DNA of 64,000 bases from Paguma larvata (GCA_030068075.1 CM057826.1:99189804-99253803), one strand, 5' to 3'. Shown: positions 11,276 through 23,786, numbered from the stretch's first letter. A program made the numbers and translations. The notes: generated by a model from the letters alone, not told the origin.

Positions 11276-12330
11276 TTATGTTGGGAGCGGGCAGGGGCTG
11301 GGTTGGTTAGTATAGGAACTCTAACTACTTCACAGAGATGTGAACAGAGAAAGCTATCTTTTGGAAAATAAGTTTCAGATCTCCACAGAATAAAGGTGAT
11401 AGTCTTTCATAGTAACATGTTATTTTTTTCATATGAGAGTGGGTCACCTAAGGACATCCACCAAAACACACACACCTGTAGCCATGCCATGCCTTGCCAG
11501 CCACTTAGCTATAGGAGTAGTCCTAAACAAAATTTATGAGTCCTAGTCAGATATATCTCACTACTTACTGCCTGAAGCACTCCCTGTTTGGGACTGAAGT
11601 AATTCGACTAAAAATATACCTACCAATCAACACCTCCATGTTGTTTCTAGCTACATGGATGCTGAGGGCAGAAAAAGTCTCCAAATATACTTCAAAGAGC
11701 CCACAGCTCTTCAGGACACTAGTTCACACCAGTGTTGTGGAAAGCAGAATAGATGTGTAGCACAGTTACCAATAGTGTCAACAAACTCAAGGTGTTAGCA
11801 TGTGAAATGAGGTTGTTATTTTGATGACAGTGATTATATCAACCATTCCTCCTTACAATCCTAAGGTACTTTTACATCATGGATACTAAAATTACCAACT
11901 GGTAATTTGGAGATCAAATTAACAGCAACCCATGCAAAATAAATTGGTTCATTTTGGCTCGGTGGCATTAGGCAACAGAAGGAATGTGAAGTTCTTAAAC
12001 TGGTTTGTACCACATCTTTGTAGCTCAAGCTTGATGTAGTTCTGGACAGATGGTTCTTTCAGGCATTGCTCAACTAGGAGGTCATTTCTGCTGTTGTCAG
12101 AATGGAAATCCCGAAAACACATATTTGAGAGTCCACAGACTGTCTTTATAGTATATTTCAGTAACTTCAAAAGCTTCACTGTTGGAAAATTCTTTATTTT
12201 GTCACCCAAGTCCTCCTGCTTCATGAGGAATTACTATGTTCCTGAGTATCCATCAATCTTATTCCAAGTCTCCATATTGGATATGAGAGATCCTGTTTCC
12301 TCCCCAAGTATTTCTGAGCATCCCTAGATG
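11276..12330. other. Unassigned sequence
   Basis: No gene or named repeat seen. The minus-strand 91-codon frame at 11949-12224 shows no recognisable features. Confidence 0.5.
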
Positions 12331-12650
12331 GCTTACATTCCTGGTGGTTGCTTATTGTATCAGTTAGGAATTAGGCCCAGCAGCATGTAACCAAAATTTA
12401 ACTTCTGTGGTTTAACCAAGTGGAAAGAGGGGTGGTGTTCTCGCACATTACAAGTCTGGAGGTGAGCCATCCCAAGGGCTCTGTAAGCTCTTTAGTGTTC
12501 CAGTCCCCTTTAATATTTCTTTCCTCTATCTGTAATGTAGGGTTTTTGCCTCATGGTTGTTGCCTCGGGGTCACAAGCACCAATGTTTGTCCATGTTCAG
12601 CATTTGCTCTCAGCAGAAAGAAGGGATATCTAAGGGGCTCAAAGGATTAA
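12331..12650. repeat. Possible old interspersed repeat, family unassigned
   Basis: Blocks such as 'acaagtctggaggtgagcca' and 'gcctcatggttgttgcctcg' recall a eutherian interspersed repeat I have seen elsewhere but cannot name. Weak call. Confidence 0.3.
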
Positions 12651-13069
12651 AAAAGAGGACTAAGAGATGACATCTGAGGCAGCAAAAGAAAACTTTCCCA
12701 GAAATCTCTAGCAGATCTTTAATTATGTCTAAACGGCCTGAAATGAAAGTCCATGCCTTTGCTATAGTCTGGAAAAGCAAGGATTTTAGAGAGACACATT
12801 CTTACCTGAAACAAAACATGAATATGGCTGGTAAAGAAAAAGGGGAGCATGGATGCTGAGTACACTGACCCCAAGCCACTGCTCCTGGATTCTCCACAAT
12901 GGCCATGTCTGGCCATTTCATAGCTATTGGGCAGAACTGTAACACGTATACCAGATACACCGGCCTTGGTAGTGGCCTTGCATCTTTCTGAGGAAGTAGC
13001 CTCCTGAGCATTTCTTCATGATCATCCAGCCTGATGCCATATTGCCGAGACCACTTTATTTCCTTATTC

Positions 13070-13210
13070 ATTCAGTTAACAAATACTTTTGTGGAACTTT
13101 TGTATCTCAGGGACTGTTGCAGACAAAGGAGATATGGAAGGAACCAAGATCTCAAGGCTCCTACCCTCATGGAACTTGAATCATGGGGAAAACTGGATTT
13201 CGGTTCAGAG
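13070..13210 (-). repeat. L2 LINE 3' end
   Basis: Reads as a reversed L2 3' terminus: 'attcagttaacaaatacttt', then 'tatctcagggactgttgcag' and 'ctcatggaacttgaatcatg'. Confidence 0.7.
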
Positions 13211-14750
13211 TTGTCCAATCTCTGGGCACCTTTGTGCAGGGTACAACCTGCACCACTGTGTGTGACACCCTGATAATTCCCCAGAAATCCAGGCTTCTGT
13301 CTATCCATTTCTACTAAAAGTCAGAACAAAAAGAAAAACAGGCAACAAACATTATTTTTGCCAAAATGAACCTGCTGCCTATTCCAAGTTTCTTACATTG
13401 TTAAACAGAATATGTGTCCTCTCTGTCTGAAGCATCTGCCTTTAAGTCACTCCATTTGTTCAAAACTTCCTCAGGAATAATGTTTTCACCTTTTTAGCTG
13501 CATGAGAGATTTTACTCAATGCCAATCCCAGTTTTCACCTTTATAGCAACCCAGAGTTAAAAGATTTTTTTTTTTTGGATTCAGTGTTGGAATATATCAT
13601 CAAACTTAAATCTAATGGGAATTCCTCAGGGAGCAATTCATGCCCATTGACAGTTAGTGGCCTAATTTCCCCAGCACATTTTAATTGATAGTCTGTGTGC
13701 CTTCTGAAGGTCCTTCACAGAATTCAGATTTGGTCTTTATGTGATTCTGGTCGATCTGTTGCTTTTAACTTTTTGTCTAGGGGAAAGGGATGGTAAAATC
13801 TCAGTTCTGACAAGATCTTTTTCTCTTTCCTAGTTGACTCAGAATCCCGTACATAAAGAGAATATGACAACGCCAGTGTCCTATGTAAAGGTATTCAAAG
13901 TGGAATGGGATCCTCGAGGAGTTCGAAGACTCTTTACATAGGTGATTAAGGCTAATGTGGTTGAGTTTATGAGTTTATAACCTCCCTACCATAAACTCCT
14001 TACCAAACTGTCTGTTCTCCAGGTACTGTGTTCTGTTTTGTGGTCTCTGTTCCAACTAAGCATGGGCTTTTCCTTCCCTCACCCTCACACCTCTCACACC
14101 TTCCCTAAAGAGTTTTTCCTTGCTCTCTGTCAAGCCATGTCCTTTAAACTACAATGCTTCAAACCATACTTGTTAAACTCATCATGTATTCCAGTGCTCT
14201 ACCTGTCCTCACTCTGTCCTGCCTGACTCTCTCAGCACTTGTATATAGCTATGTTTAGCTGTCCGTCACCACACTGATGTACTGATGCCTGTTCTGGTTC
14301 TTTGTCAAATGACCAAACTCACAAAATGGGTATCAGGGTCTTCTATACACTCAGGAGCTCCCCACTATATACTGTGTGGAGCTATACACTATATACTATC
14401 TTTGCCCAAAATGCACCATCTATACATGGGGCCACTGCAGGTTTAAGATGCAAAGTTTCTCTTTAGCATGCTCAATTTTCTAGGCAACTTATATTTGAGA
14501 CTGCAACTAAGTGGTTGTGTAACTGGTTCCAGCCTTCTCTGGGTGGTGGCAGAATTGTGGGGAGGTCATCTGTGTTTCCTCCATTTGCTGAGGCTTCTCT
14601 ATGCCTAAGCAGGTGCAATGCACCATCTCAGGCTTTGTATTTCCAAGCATTCTTTGACTAAATCACTCCTGTTTGGGAGTCCACTTTTTCAGGGTCCTCA
14701 GAGGAGTAGGTATAAAGATAGGTACAGTTCCATGCACGTGCTAATGACGA
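13211..14750. other. Unique sequence containing a hairpin
   Basis: No gene or named repeat. The only notable structure is the inverted repeat at 13880-13942, listed separately. Confidence 0.45.
13880..13942. other. Imperfect hairpin of pre-miRNA size
   Basis: Arms 13880-13899 and 13922-13942 pair over 11 perfect bases (cctatgtaaag with ctttacatagg). After a one-base bulge on the right arm come nine more positions with two mismatches. The loop is 22 bases. The size and single bulge fit a miRNA precursor or a short palindromic transposon. No expression evidence is available from sequence. Confidence 0.45.
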
Positions 14751-14751
14751 A

Positions 14752-14890
14752 TGCAGAACCTGAGCTTCAGTTTTCTTTCCAATAAAATGGGAGATTATAT
14801 ATTTATCATAAATTTGATGTAAGGATTAGGTGAGGAAAATGTATAATAAGATACTTTGTACACTGCAGGTGCTCAGCATGTATTAATTCT
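14752..14890 (-). repeat. MIR SINE fragment
   Basis: Reverse MIR: 'acctgagcttcagttttctt', 'ccaataaaatggg' and the terminal 'gcaggtgctcagcatgtatt' block. Confidence 0.65.
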
Positions 14891-15225
14891 CTGTTCCATC
14901 CCTGTTACAATCTCATGTTGAGATATCCACTCTTCAGTTGCACAAAGTCTCATTCCTCCCCCCAACCCCGCTTCCACTCCATTATTGTGAACCTTTCCAG
15001 GAGAAAATCATATCCTACTTGTTTTTACATAAGGAAGAATTGGATGATATAAACAACATGATCTTGTTCATGGACCTGCTATTCAAATGACTTTGGACTA
15101 GTTCACTTGTTGGTAAAATAAAAGGTTTGGTTTGAAGGATTGCTGAGATCTATGTATCTAATCTAAATCGCCTAAAAAACTCAGTGATGGGTACCCCCAG
15201 TAGGCATGATTCTCAAGACTCTTTT

Positions 15226-15505
15226 AAAAATTTTATTTAAATTCTACTTAGTTAGTATACAATGTCATTAGTTTCAGGTGTACAATATAGTGATTCAGGA
15301 CTTCCATACAACACCTGGTTCTCATTACAAGTGCACTCCTTAATCCCATCACCTATTTCACCCATTCCTTTACTCACCTCCCCTCTGGTAACCCTCACTT
15401 TGTTTTCTATAGTCACGAGCCTGTTTCCAGGTTTGCCTCAGTCTGTCTCTCTTTTTTCCTCCCTTTGCTTGTTTGTTTTATTTCTTAAATTCCATTTCTT
15501 AAATG
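15226..15505 (-). mobile_element. L1 LINE, 3' UTR only (5'-truncated)
   Basis: Carnivore-type L1 3' UTR read on the minus strand: T-rich tail at the left, 'ttagtttcaggtgtacaata', then 'tacaacacctggttctcatt' and 'tttgttttctatagt'. Flanked by imperfect target duplications (15212-15225 and 15506-15519), so this is a short truncated insertion rather than part of a larger L1. The 119-codon frame over it is incidental. Confidence 0.82.
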
Positions 15506-15519
15506 CTCTAGACTTTTTA

Positions 15520-17599
15520 GTAGGCAAATGGGTGAGTGTCCAATGTCTTGATGGCATTGTGGCCATCCTGGGCCTTCCCGCTCAATGGTCTCATTCAATT
15601 CTGACAGAGTTGAGAGTTTAATCATAATGCAGTTCCTCGGGCCTACAAAGGGAAAGCATCCCTTCAGTCCGGAGCCCAATCCCGGGCCAAAGTCTCTGAA
15701 CCAACCAACCAACTCACCCAAATGTATACCCTCCCCTAAACTCCATCCACCCAATCCAGCCATGAAGAATGATGTGGGGGTGCTGGGGGGAATGGTAGAG
15801 TGAGAGATAGGAATTTAAATTCATGTTCTGGAAACAATGGAAGCTAAGATACACAACAGGTGAGGAAGTGTTTGGCACTTTCTCCACCCACTGACAGTGT
15901 CATGAAGTTCAGTATTGACGTTGAGAATGACTTTGAGATTAAATGCTATACTGGTCTGATTATAAAATTTCCAATTCTACTATTACATTTGTCTGTAACA
16001 AGAAAGGTTTTTCCCTGCCTCAGGCCTTTTATTTATAGTCATATAAAACCTGACAAATTTGCATTAAAACCAAATAGTATAGACGGTGCCTTTGAGCCTA
16101 TTTTAGCCAAAGTGGAAAGAAGGTCTTGGTTCTGATGTGTTCATGGTACCATTGCAAGAATATTTACCATATTTATTTCTCATGATCTACTTTGGATTTT
16201 TCTTTAAGAATACTATGACAAGATCATTCTGATACAGCTTCATTTTTACCTCTAAAGACCAGGATCCTGAAACTGATACAAGCTGTCATAATTAATTGAA
16301 ATTGGCCAAAGGTCCAGCTGGTGGAGGAAAGGGTTAGAAATTAGTCACCAAAGGGAAATAAATTGTTCAGCTCAAAATATAAGTCCTAATTTGGAAATCT
16401 AGACTAGGAGGCAAAACGGTAAAGAAATACAACTCTTCTTAAGATGTAAGCTCCTGGCTATTTTCACTTTTCACACATTCTTTAGTTTAAGGATTTGCAG
16501 AAGGACTTGGAACAGATGTTACGAAGGCTGTCAACTCAAATGTACCTAGGCATAACTAATATATCCTGCTTCATCAGTTTGGAATATGAAATAACCTCAC
16601 ATTCTTTGAATGTCCAATTTATAATAATTCCACTTCCCTGTTTTCACTGAGAAGAGATCTATTCTTTCTTTCCTGGCCATTGCCCATGAGAAGCCCAAGA
16701 ACCTAAGTCCACACAGGCCAACACAGTCACTCATGGGAGAGGATGCCAACTTTTGCTTTGTCACTACTGAAAACATTAGTCCATCAGTCTAGTGTAGGCA
16801 GCAGGGCCAGGAGAGGTTGGCAGGGCAGAGCACTTCTCCCTGGAATGCCACGTTCCACCCAGGCATGGGGCCCCATGCCATACCAAGCTGGCTTTCAGCA
16901 AGATGAGTCTTTGTGATCAGTCTTCTTTTCTCACATACTCAGCCGTTTGCCATTGGGCATGGTCACAGTGTGTTGGTGACTGAATATGGAAGGGACAATA
17001 TCAGTGCCAGACCAACTCTCCTCTTGGATAATGTTGATCCTGTGCTTAAGCTTAAGGGACTCAAATGTAGCTGATGGGGAAGTTCCTCTTGGGCCCCACC
17101 CCAGTGACTTTTCCCACTAACTCAGTTTAATGAAAAAGATTTCAGTATTTCAGAGATGTTCAAAGAACTTGGAATATCTGAAACTTCTCTTCAGCTCTCA
17201 AATAATCCCATTATATATATGGGACTGGTACATGAAGGAGTGACACCTTCAAACGCCATTGCCAATAGCAGCCAAGCATTAAGACTTTGTCAAATCAGAG
17301 AGTGCCACATTTCAACTCTTATGTGAGAACAAAGGGTGAGCACTAGCCTTACATCTCCTGAGCCTCCCAGATAGCTCAGCCCAGAACAAAACTGTCTACA
17401 TTGAAGTGACTTGATAACTAGAATGAGAAACCGCAACTTCTAAATGGACTTTTCTCAAGAGTAACAATAACAATGATAATTTTAAGTTCATCATCATTGG
17501 GCCACCAGTAATAAAGATAAATTAATGGTTTGTGAGCATTGAGTACTTTTCATACATACATGAATAGTCAGTGAACAGGGAAGGGTGAGAGGGCAAGAG
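15520..17599. other. Unassigned sequence
   Basis: About 2 kb with no gene and no repeat I can name. Confidence 0.5.
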
Positions 17600-17780
17600 C
17601 TCTGAGCCCCCAAACATGCAGGCCCTGTGCCAATCCTGGCATACTTGTCACCCTACAAAGCTAAGGCTCAGAGAAGTTAACCTGTCCATGGTCACAGAGC
17701 CAGTACATGGCAGAGCTGGGATTCAGAAGCCTGTCCTACTAACTGTAGCGTCTGTGCTCTTAACCACTATACCCTAGGGT
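17600..17780 (+). repeat. MIR SINE
   Basis: The 3' two thirds of MIR are clear: 'aaggctcagagaagttaacc', 'catggtcacagagccagtac', 'ggcagagctgggattcagaa' and 'ctgtgctcttaaccactata'. Confidence 0.88.
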
Positions 17781-18894
17781 TTCCCTGGGTGAGCAATCAG
17801 GCAAGCTGTTAACTAATCAAATAGGCAGAAGTGGAGGAAACACAAGGTATGGGGTCCATACAAAACTCTGTCTCCTCCTCTCCTCACATCTCTGTTCCAT
17901 GCCAGGTGTGCCTCGGTGATTAATGCTTCTGACGCTCTGGGTGTGTCCAGATGATATGCTATCTACAGCACACAAATGGGAAATTTCAAGATGGTGTTCT
18001 TTAACAGGCTTGCCACCAAATGCTGTCAGAAAACTAAAATTGTCCAGGCTATTTTGAGACCAAACTCAAAGTTTTATCCAGCTCCCCGAAGTAAATTGAT
18101 GTTCATGAATCTCAGAGCTGTTCTCTGCCTCACATTTTAGTTGGAGTCATATAGCTAGAATTTGTGCTCATTCAAATTCATGTCCCTATGTTGACCCCAA
18201 GCCTTCTAAAAAGCCCAGTGGAATTACATGGTGTCAGATGGAATCAGGGGCCTGCATTCATTAGCTTCAGAGTAAAAAGAAGGCAGGAGTTGACTCAGAA
18301 CATGCACAGTACCAAGAATAAAATTAGAATTGTCCATTGAATGTTTACACATCCCCTAGGCTGGGGGTGAGTGTAGCTTGTTTACTTTTGAGTATAAATT
18401 ACTGAGCTTTCCCACCTTGAGATAAAAACCCAAACTGTGAGACAAAATTTTCTTTTCTTCCCTCTTTTTCTAACAAGTAGAGATGGCTTGGTGAAATGTG
18501 CATTGGTTTTCATTCCAGGTGAGAAAATAGAAGCAAGGCTGCAAATTCTAAGTAACGCATCTAAGATGCATCTGAGACTAGACTAGACAGGACACTAATA
18601 TAAATAGTAGCAAGGACTGGAAATTTCAAGCCCATCCACCCCCCACCCCCCCTCCCCACCCCCCCACAATCCCAATTATTGGCAGTTGACACTTGGTGCT
18701 GGGTCCTGGAGCCCTCATGGTCACTGTGCAGCCTGGGTGACACACACAGAGAATCTTTTCCTGGAAATGGGTTTGGAGGAGAGCTTATTATAAACAATAA
18801 GCCCTTGTGTATGGGATTGAAAATAAACTCAGACAGTGCATAAGGTTACGGTTATGTGTTGAAAGGCTAAAATCCACCATCTGTCACCTATCTA
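17781..18894. other. Unassigned sequence with a C-rich tract
   Basis: No gene or named repeat. The C-rich tract at 18631-18667 is listed separately. Confidence 0.45.
18631..18667 (-). repeat. C-rich tract, G-quadruplex candidate on the minus strand
   Basis: Four or more runs of 4-7 C separated by single A or T bases. The complementary strand satisfies the usual G-quadruplex pattern (four G runs of at least three with short loops). Confidence 0.8.
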
Positions 18895-18985
18895 CATGCC
18901 CTGACCCAAGCTTTTGCCTCTGCCTGGAATGTCATTCCAGGAAATCTGACTAAGTGATCAGGCACTTCTTTACACAGAGGCAGTG
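18895..18985 (+). repeat. L2 LINE 3' fragment
   Basis: 'gcttttgcctctgcctggaa' followed by 'tgtcattcc' matches the characteristic L2 block before the 3' terminus. Confidence 0.55.
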
Positions 18986-20159
18986 ATTTACGGTAGACAG
19001 CCATGGAATTGAGACTTATTTTAAAAAACAGATAATATTTTGGTTCTTTTTGAGAAAAGCGTCAATGTTATATTAGTTAGTCACATGATTTTTTATCTGT
19101 CCGCTCATTTCTGGTTACCCAAATGCTGCAGTCTAATGGGCTCTTCTGAGTCAGCTTTCGTGTATTCCCCTCCATATATATATATATGTATGATATTATC
19201 CAGTCACAGAGTGTTCGTTGGCTTCCAGCTGTATGAGTGGAAAAAAAAAATCACAAGCTCTCAGGTTTGCTCCTCCATACAAAAAAACATGATAATTTTC
19301 CGTTGCTCGCTTTTAAGTGTATACTACAGTTATCATTAAGCAGATAATATTTCTGGGCCAGAAACTGTATATATGGGTCAGGATGTTATCTCTTCCCGTC
19401 CCCCATGATGTACATCTCAGCTGAAATGCTTCCTTCCTGTCTTTCTTTCTCCGGTGGCACAGCTACAATTCTGGACTTAACTGTGTCATTTCAAGAGGAT
19501 ATTTTTCTAGCAACTCAAAGCACTTACGAGGACTCAGGGAAAAAGTATTTTGGCACTTACCTAGGCAGGATGATTGTGCTGGTTGCGATAACATTTTGGA
19601 AATTAAGAGTGTCTTTAGTCTTGTGATTACATAAATTTCTGCTTGGCAAACAAGGATTGTTCTGGCTTCGTGGGTCTGGGATCTAACGTATCATCTTTTT
19701 TAACCTAAATTCTTTTTCTGTGAGTCTGCATTGTTGGTGAAGGCACAACCCAGGGAGGTGCCAGCTGGCTGTAATTCTAGTCTTAAAGCCAATGAACAAT
19801 GGAAGGGGCCGGGGGGCCTCAAATCTCCTTAATAGGAGATAAGGAGGATGGAGTGGGAACGTTGCAGCTTCTCATTCATTTGGCTCCTGTTCAGCTACAA
19901 TAAGGAGCTTGAGGGCACACAGGTAAAGTGTGGCTACTGTGTTCCCATAAGACGGTCCTTGAAATAGGAATATTTTACGTTTTAAAGGAGTTTCCTTGGC
20001 AGCTTAATGCTATAAAAGGTTAGAAATTTTACCCTAAGTGCAGGTTCTCAACCCTGGGGCTATGTATGGGATCCTGGCAGCCTGCAGTTTTATAGAGAAT
20101 GAAAAATTCACAATTGTGTAGAAAATAGTCTATGTGAGAGATGAGTCACACGATTGTGT
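18986..20159. other. Unique sequence with clustered transcription-factor motifs
   Basis: No gene or named repeat. A SOX, CArG and GATA motif cluster lies at about 19794-19845 and is listed separately. Confidence 0.45.
19794..19845. promoter_or_regulatory. Candidate enhancer core: SOX, CArG and GATA motifs
   Basis: Within 52 bases: 'gaacaatgg' (SOX core, 19794-19802); an exact CC(A/T)6GG CArG box 'ccttaatagg' at 19827-19836 inside an 18-base palindrome (19823-19840, arms atctcct and aggagat); and 'agataagg' (GATA, 19838-19845). The combination is typical of muscle and cardiac enhancers in general. The assignment here is inference from motifs only. Confidence 0.35.
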
Positions 20160-20395
20160 CCTAAGTCCTGTGGCAAAGTGGTTAGGGCTCTGGCCTCTGA
20201 CAAATTCAAGTGCTGGCTGTGTCTTTTACTAGTTGTGTGGCCCTAAATGAGCTTTTTAACCTCTGAGTGCTTCTGCCTCTTTATCTGTAAAATGAGGGCA
20301 ATGGCAATACTACTCCCCCATAGGGTCATCATCTTAAATGAGTTAATACATGTGAACTAGTGTTGCTCACACAGTTAAGACTCAGAAAACTTTTA
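20160..20395 (-). repeat. MIR SINE, first part (split by SINEC)
   Basis: Clear reverse MIR: 'tgtgtggccctaaatgagct', 'taacctctgagtgcttctgc', 'tctgtaaaatgagggcaatg' and 'aaatgagttaatacatgtga'. It continues after the SINE at 20607-20640 with 'ctcaataaatttaatc'. Confidence 0.9.
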
Positions 20396-20605
20396 GGGGC
20401 ACCTGGGTGCCTCAGTTGGTTAAGCCTCCGACTTCGGCTCAGGTCATGATCTCATGGTTCGTGAGTTCAAGCCCCACGTTGGGCTCTGTGCTGACAGCCC
20501 AGAGCTTGGAGCCTCCTTTGAATTCTGTGTCTCCCTCACTCTCTTCCCCTCCCCCACTCTCTCTGTCTTTCTCTCTCTCTTAAAAATAAAATAAACATTA
20601 AAAAA
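20396..20605 (+). mobile_element. SINEC nested in MIR
   Basis: Full-length forward copy with head 'ggggcacctgggtgcctcag', B-box-like 'gagttcaagcccc', body, CT-rich segment and A-rich tail. Target duplications, imperfect, are 'actcagaaaactttta' (from 20380) and 'actcaataaattta' (from 20606). Confidence 0.95.
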
Positions 20606-20640
20606 ACTCAATAAATTTAATCTATTATTATTTGACATAC
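20606..20640 (-). repeat. MIR SINE, second part
   Basis: Continuation of the MIR at 20160-20395 beyond the nested SINEC. Confidence 0.65.
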
Positions 20641-21119
20641 ATATTTGTGGCATGATAAATTAAAAACACATTCTTTTAAATGTGATTTCATTGCTATTAT
20701 TTGTCAATATATATAATTTTAACAGATGGAAAACAAATGGAGAATTATCAACATAAGGGGATTCTTATTGTCAGAAAGAGATGGAAGGAATAAAGAGGTG
20801 GAGCTGAGTTATCCCCAAATAGGGAAGAAAATACAAATGGTAAGCAAGGCCAGCACTTCCCAGTAGGCACAGGAGACAGAGAGGCTAGGACCCACGATAC
20901 TTTTAGGAAGTCATAAAAATGTTTTAAATTCTTTTAAAATTAGAAGTAGTGTTTTTAAATGGAATATTAATACATTTATCTTTATGCAGTATGTATAAAT
21001 TAAAAATAAAATGTTTGATATTTTTATGCAGGAAGTTGGCCAACGAAGGCACATGTATTAGAGTCCATGGAAGTCATACTGCGGCCCAAGTGCAAGTGCT
21101 TCTGTTACATTTGTTCATG
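20641..21119. other. Unassigned AT-rich sequence
   Basis: No gene or named repeat seen. Confidence 0.5.
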
Positions 21120-21256
21120 CGCTTTGCTGCATCCCTAGCGAATGGGGAGATCTTGGAGCAGAGACTCTACCTGATTTGCCATCGTACACACAAAGCCTAT
21201 CACAGTGCCTGGCACAAAATAGGCAACCAATAAATATTTGACGAATTAAAGAAATG
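21120..21256 (+). repeat. L2 LINE 3' end
   Basis: Forward L2 3' terminus: 'cacagtgcctggcacaaaat' followed by 'caataaatatttgacgaatt'. Confidence 0.75.
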
Positions 21257-22054
21257 ATTAGCATTTTTGGGTTACAAGCAACGAGTTTGGTGCCCTAGAA
21301 AGAAGAGTGTTGCTCAGTCTTTAAGCAAGTTAATCTCAGCGCAGCCTAGAAGTGCATTTGAAAGAGGCATTCTCTTTGTGGATCAAAGCCCAAAAGGGTA
21401 GAAAAGTCACTTATTAAGGCAAAAGAGAGACACATACTCCATTTTCTTTGGATTTGACCTGAGGGCAGTCTTTACATGAAAGGTTGAACGTTGAGCTCCA
21501 ACTGAGCCCAGCTTCTGGAATGGGGGCCCTCACACGTAGGCCCTAGAGGAGAGGGGCCATTTGCAGCAGAAGGGGAAAAGCACTCTGGACACTTGAATAC
21601 AAGCAAGTAATACTCTCCCTTCCTCTGTTAGGGCTCTTCTGGGTCCTCTGCTGCTGGAGCCAGGGAAGCAAGAGGTACCTAATAGGGACAGCAGCACCTC
21701 GGGAAGCCAAGGTTTGGTGACTAAGAATCAGATACAATGAGACATAAGTAGAATTGCCAGAGCTGTGCCCAGAGAGCTGTCTGTGAGCGGGATCTGCTTC
21801 TAGAATACTGGGGAGGTAGGTTGGGGGTAGAATTGGGGAGAAGCATGAACAAAATCAAGGTAACTGTGGTCTAGAGGAAAAAGGGAAATACTGTTACTTT
21901 GGATTTTTTAGTGAATCAGAAATCTCCTTTCTCTTTATTTCTTGTGTTCAAAAATATTTCAAATACACTGTGAAGTATTCACAAGAGGAAATATTATCAG
22001 AAATTAAAATAAGTAACAGCATGGATGATTCTTAGCAATAAAATATTTAGCAAT
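21257..22054. other. Unassigned sequence
   Basis: No gene or named repeat seen. Confidence 0.5.
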
Positions 22055-22270
22055 TTTTCATATGGGAAATTTTAAACATACAGAAACAGAAAGAATACTG
22101 TGATTTCCTCCACGTACCTACTACCTGGCTTCTGTCTTAGTCAGTCTTGCTTCCTCTGTATATCTTAGCCCCTTCCCTTCCCTTATTATTTTGAAGAAAA
22201 GTTCAGACATCATAGAATACCATTGTTATAATGTTAAAAATAACTAAAATTTAAAAAGAGCATTTCATGA
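22055..22270 (+). repeat. Probable old L1 (L1M-type) 3' UTR fragment
   Basis: 'ttttaaacatacagaaacag', a 'cctactacctggcttc' block and 'attattttgaagaaaagttc' followed by 'agacatcat' recall an older mammalian L1 3' UTR. Diverged. Confidence 0.5.
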
Positions 22271-23164
22271 ATATATAGATGCAGTAAAACCATATAAAAA
22301 GAAATTCAAGGCAAGGAAAACACGGCACGTGGGGTGGAAGTCACTGCATACGGGGATGGGTGGGTTACAAGTAGATCAGTGTTTGCGATTTTGTTGTTAT
22401 CAGCCAGTTCTGGGTACTTACCTGTTAAAAATAACTGATGAAAGAACTAGATGTAAAAGGAGACCACATGAAGACCAATATGAGAAGGTACATGAACCAA
22501 GGATTCACATTCATCCAATGCTGTGCACAGAAGACCCATTGGTCATCTTTTCTGCCAAGGCCAAAGGAGTCATTGTTGTCTTCCTTTTCAAGGTAACTAT
22601 ACTGTATGGCAGGAGAGGACTCTGAATCCAGCTTATTTGAAGTCCTGGCTTACACGGGTAGAGCTCTGTGTCCATAAGCAAGTCCAAGTTCTATTTTGCT
22701 CTTACCCACTTCACTTGCCCTTATTCCTTCTTGAATTCTGGGGCCCAGAACTACAGCTTGCTATAAGAGGCTGCAAAATGGTGGCATCCCACCCAGGAGA
22801 GGAGCATCCATTGCAGCCAAATGTGCCATGGGGGGTTCAATAAGATGCCTGTGAGACAGAGTTTATTTCTGTGAGGCAGGAGAGGTTCCAGCATAAGGGG
22901 GAAGGTGGAGGAAGAAGGAAGTAAGGGAGGAGGGATGTGAAACAGAAAGAAAAAGAAAGAGTCGGAGGAGGGTTTGTTCATAGCTACTTATAGTATTTTC
23001 TCAATCCAAGATGTACTTAAATTGATGACTTAGAAAAACGGTTCCACTTTCAGCTTAGGTCCTCGCTTGAGTTTTAGATTTTAATACAACTGTGATAGAT
23101 GGCATTGCTTGATTGAATTAACTTCCATATATTGAGCACGGGGATGGGGGCAGAGTGTAGTCCA
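22271..23164. other. Unassigned sequence
   Basis: No gene recognised. Overlapping frames of 98 and 106 codons (22329-22843) show no domain. Purine-rich stretch near 22900-22960. Confidence 0.5.
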
Positions 23165-23310
23165 TTGACACATCTTTAAATCCTGGCTCTGATCTAATGA
23201 GCAGGTCATGTAAGCCCTCTAGGCCTCAGTTTCTACATCTGTAAAAACAAGGAGGTTGGACTAGAAGATGTCTAGGGTCCCCTTCAGATGTAACATTTTA
23301 TGATAAAAGA
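23165..23310 (+). repeat. MIR3-type SINE
   Basis: The 3' signature of MIR3 is visible: 'ggaggttggactagaagatg', 'tctagggtccccttcagatg' and 'taacattttatgat'. Confidence 0.8.
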
Positions 23311-23739
23311 AATCTTTCTTTTTCATTTTGTATGGTTAAGTGACTTGAACCAGACCATAAATTGCGCAGAAATGAATATTTCATAGGGATTTAAAAGAAC
23401 AGTAAATTCAGTCTCTGACTCCCCAGATTAATGTTAAATTTCTTCACATGCAGTTGCTTAGGTCTGGAGTTCTCATGTTTTTCTACATTTCCTTATGACC
23501 TGTACACCTTATGAGAAAATGAAGGTTGTAAAATCTTCTCCACCAAACCTCACCTTAAATGGAGCAAAACTTTTCTTGAATAAAGAAGAGTTGTCTGAAT
23601 GGGAATAGCCACTAAGTCAGCCTCAGATTCTAGATTGTGTATTCAGTAACAAAGTCACAAGTAGAAAATGGTTTTCTGATTTGGAGAACCAGGGGATACA
23701 GAGCACTGGTCCTGAAACACACACGAGCAAGCATGTGCA

Positions 23740-23786
<47 letters not shown>

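Noticed and set aside
15262..15621. 119-codon plus-strand frame
   Set aside because: It runs antisense across an L1 3' UTR fragment and out into unassigned DNA.
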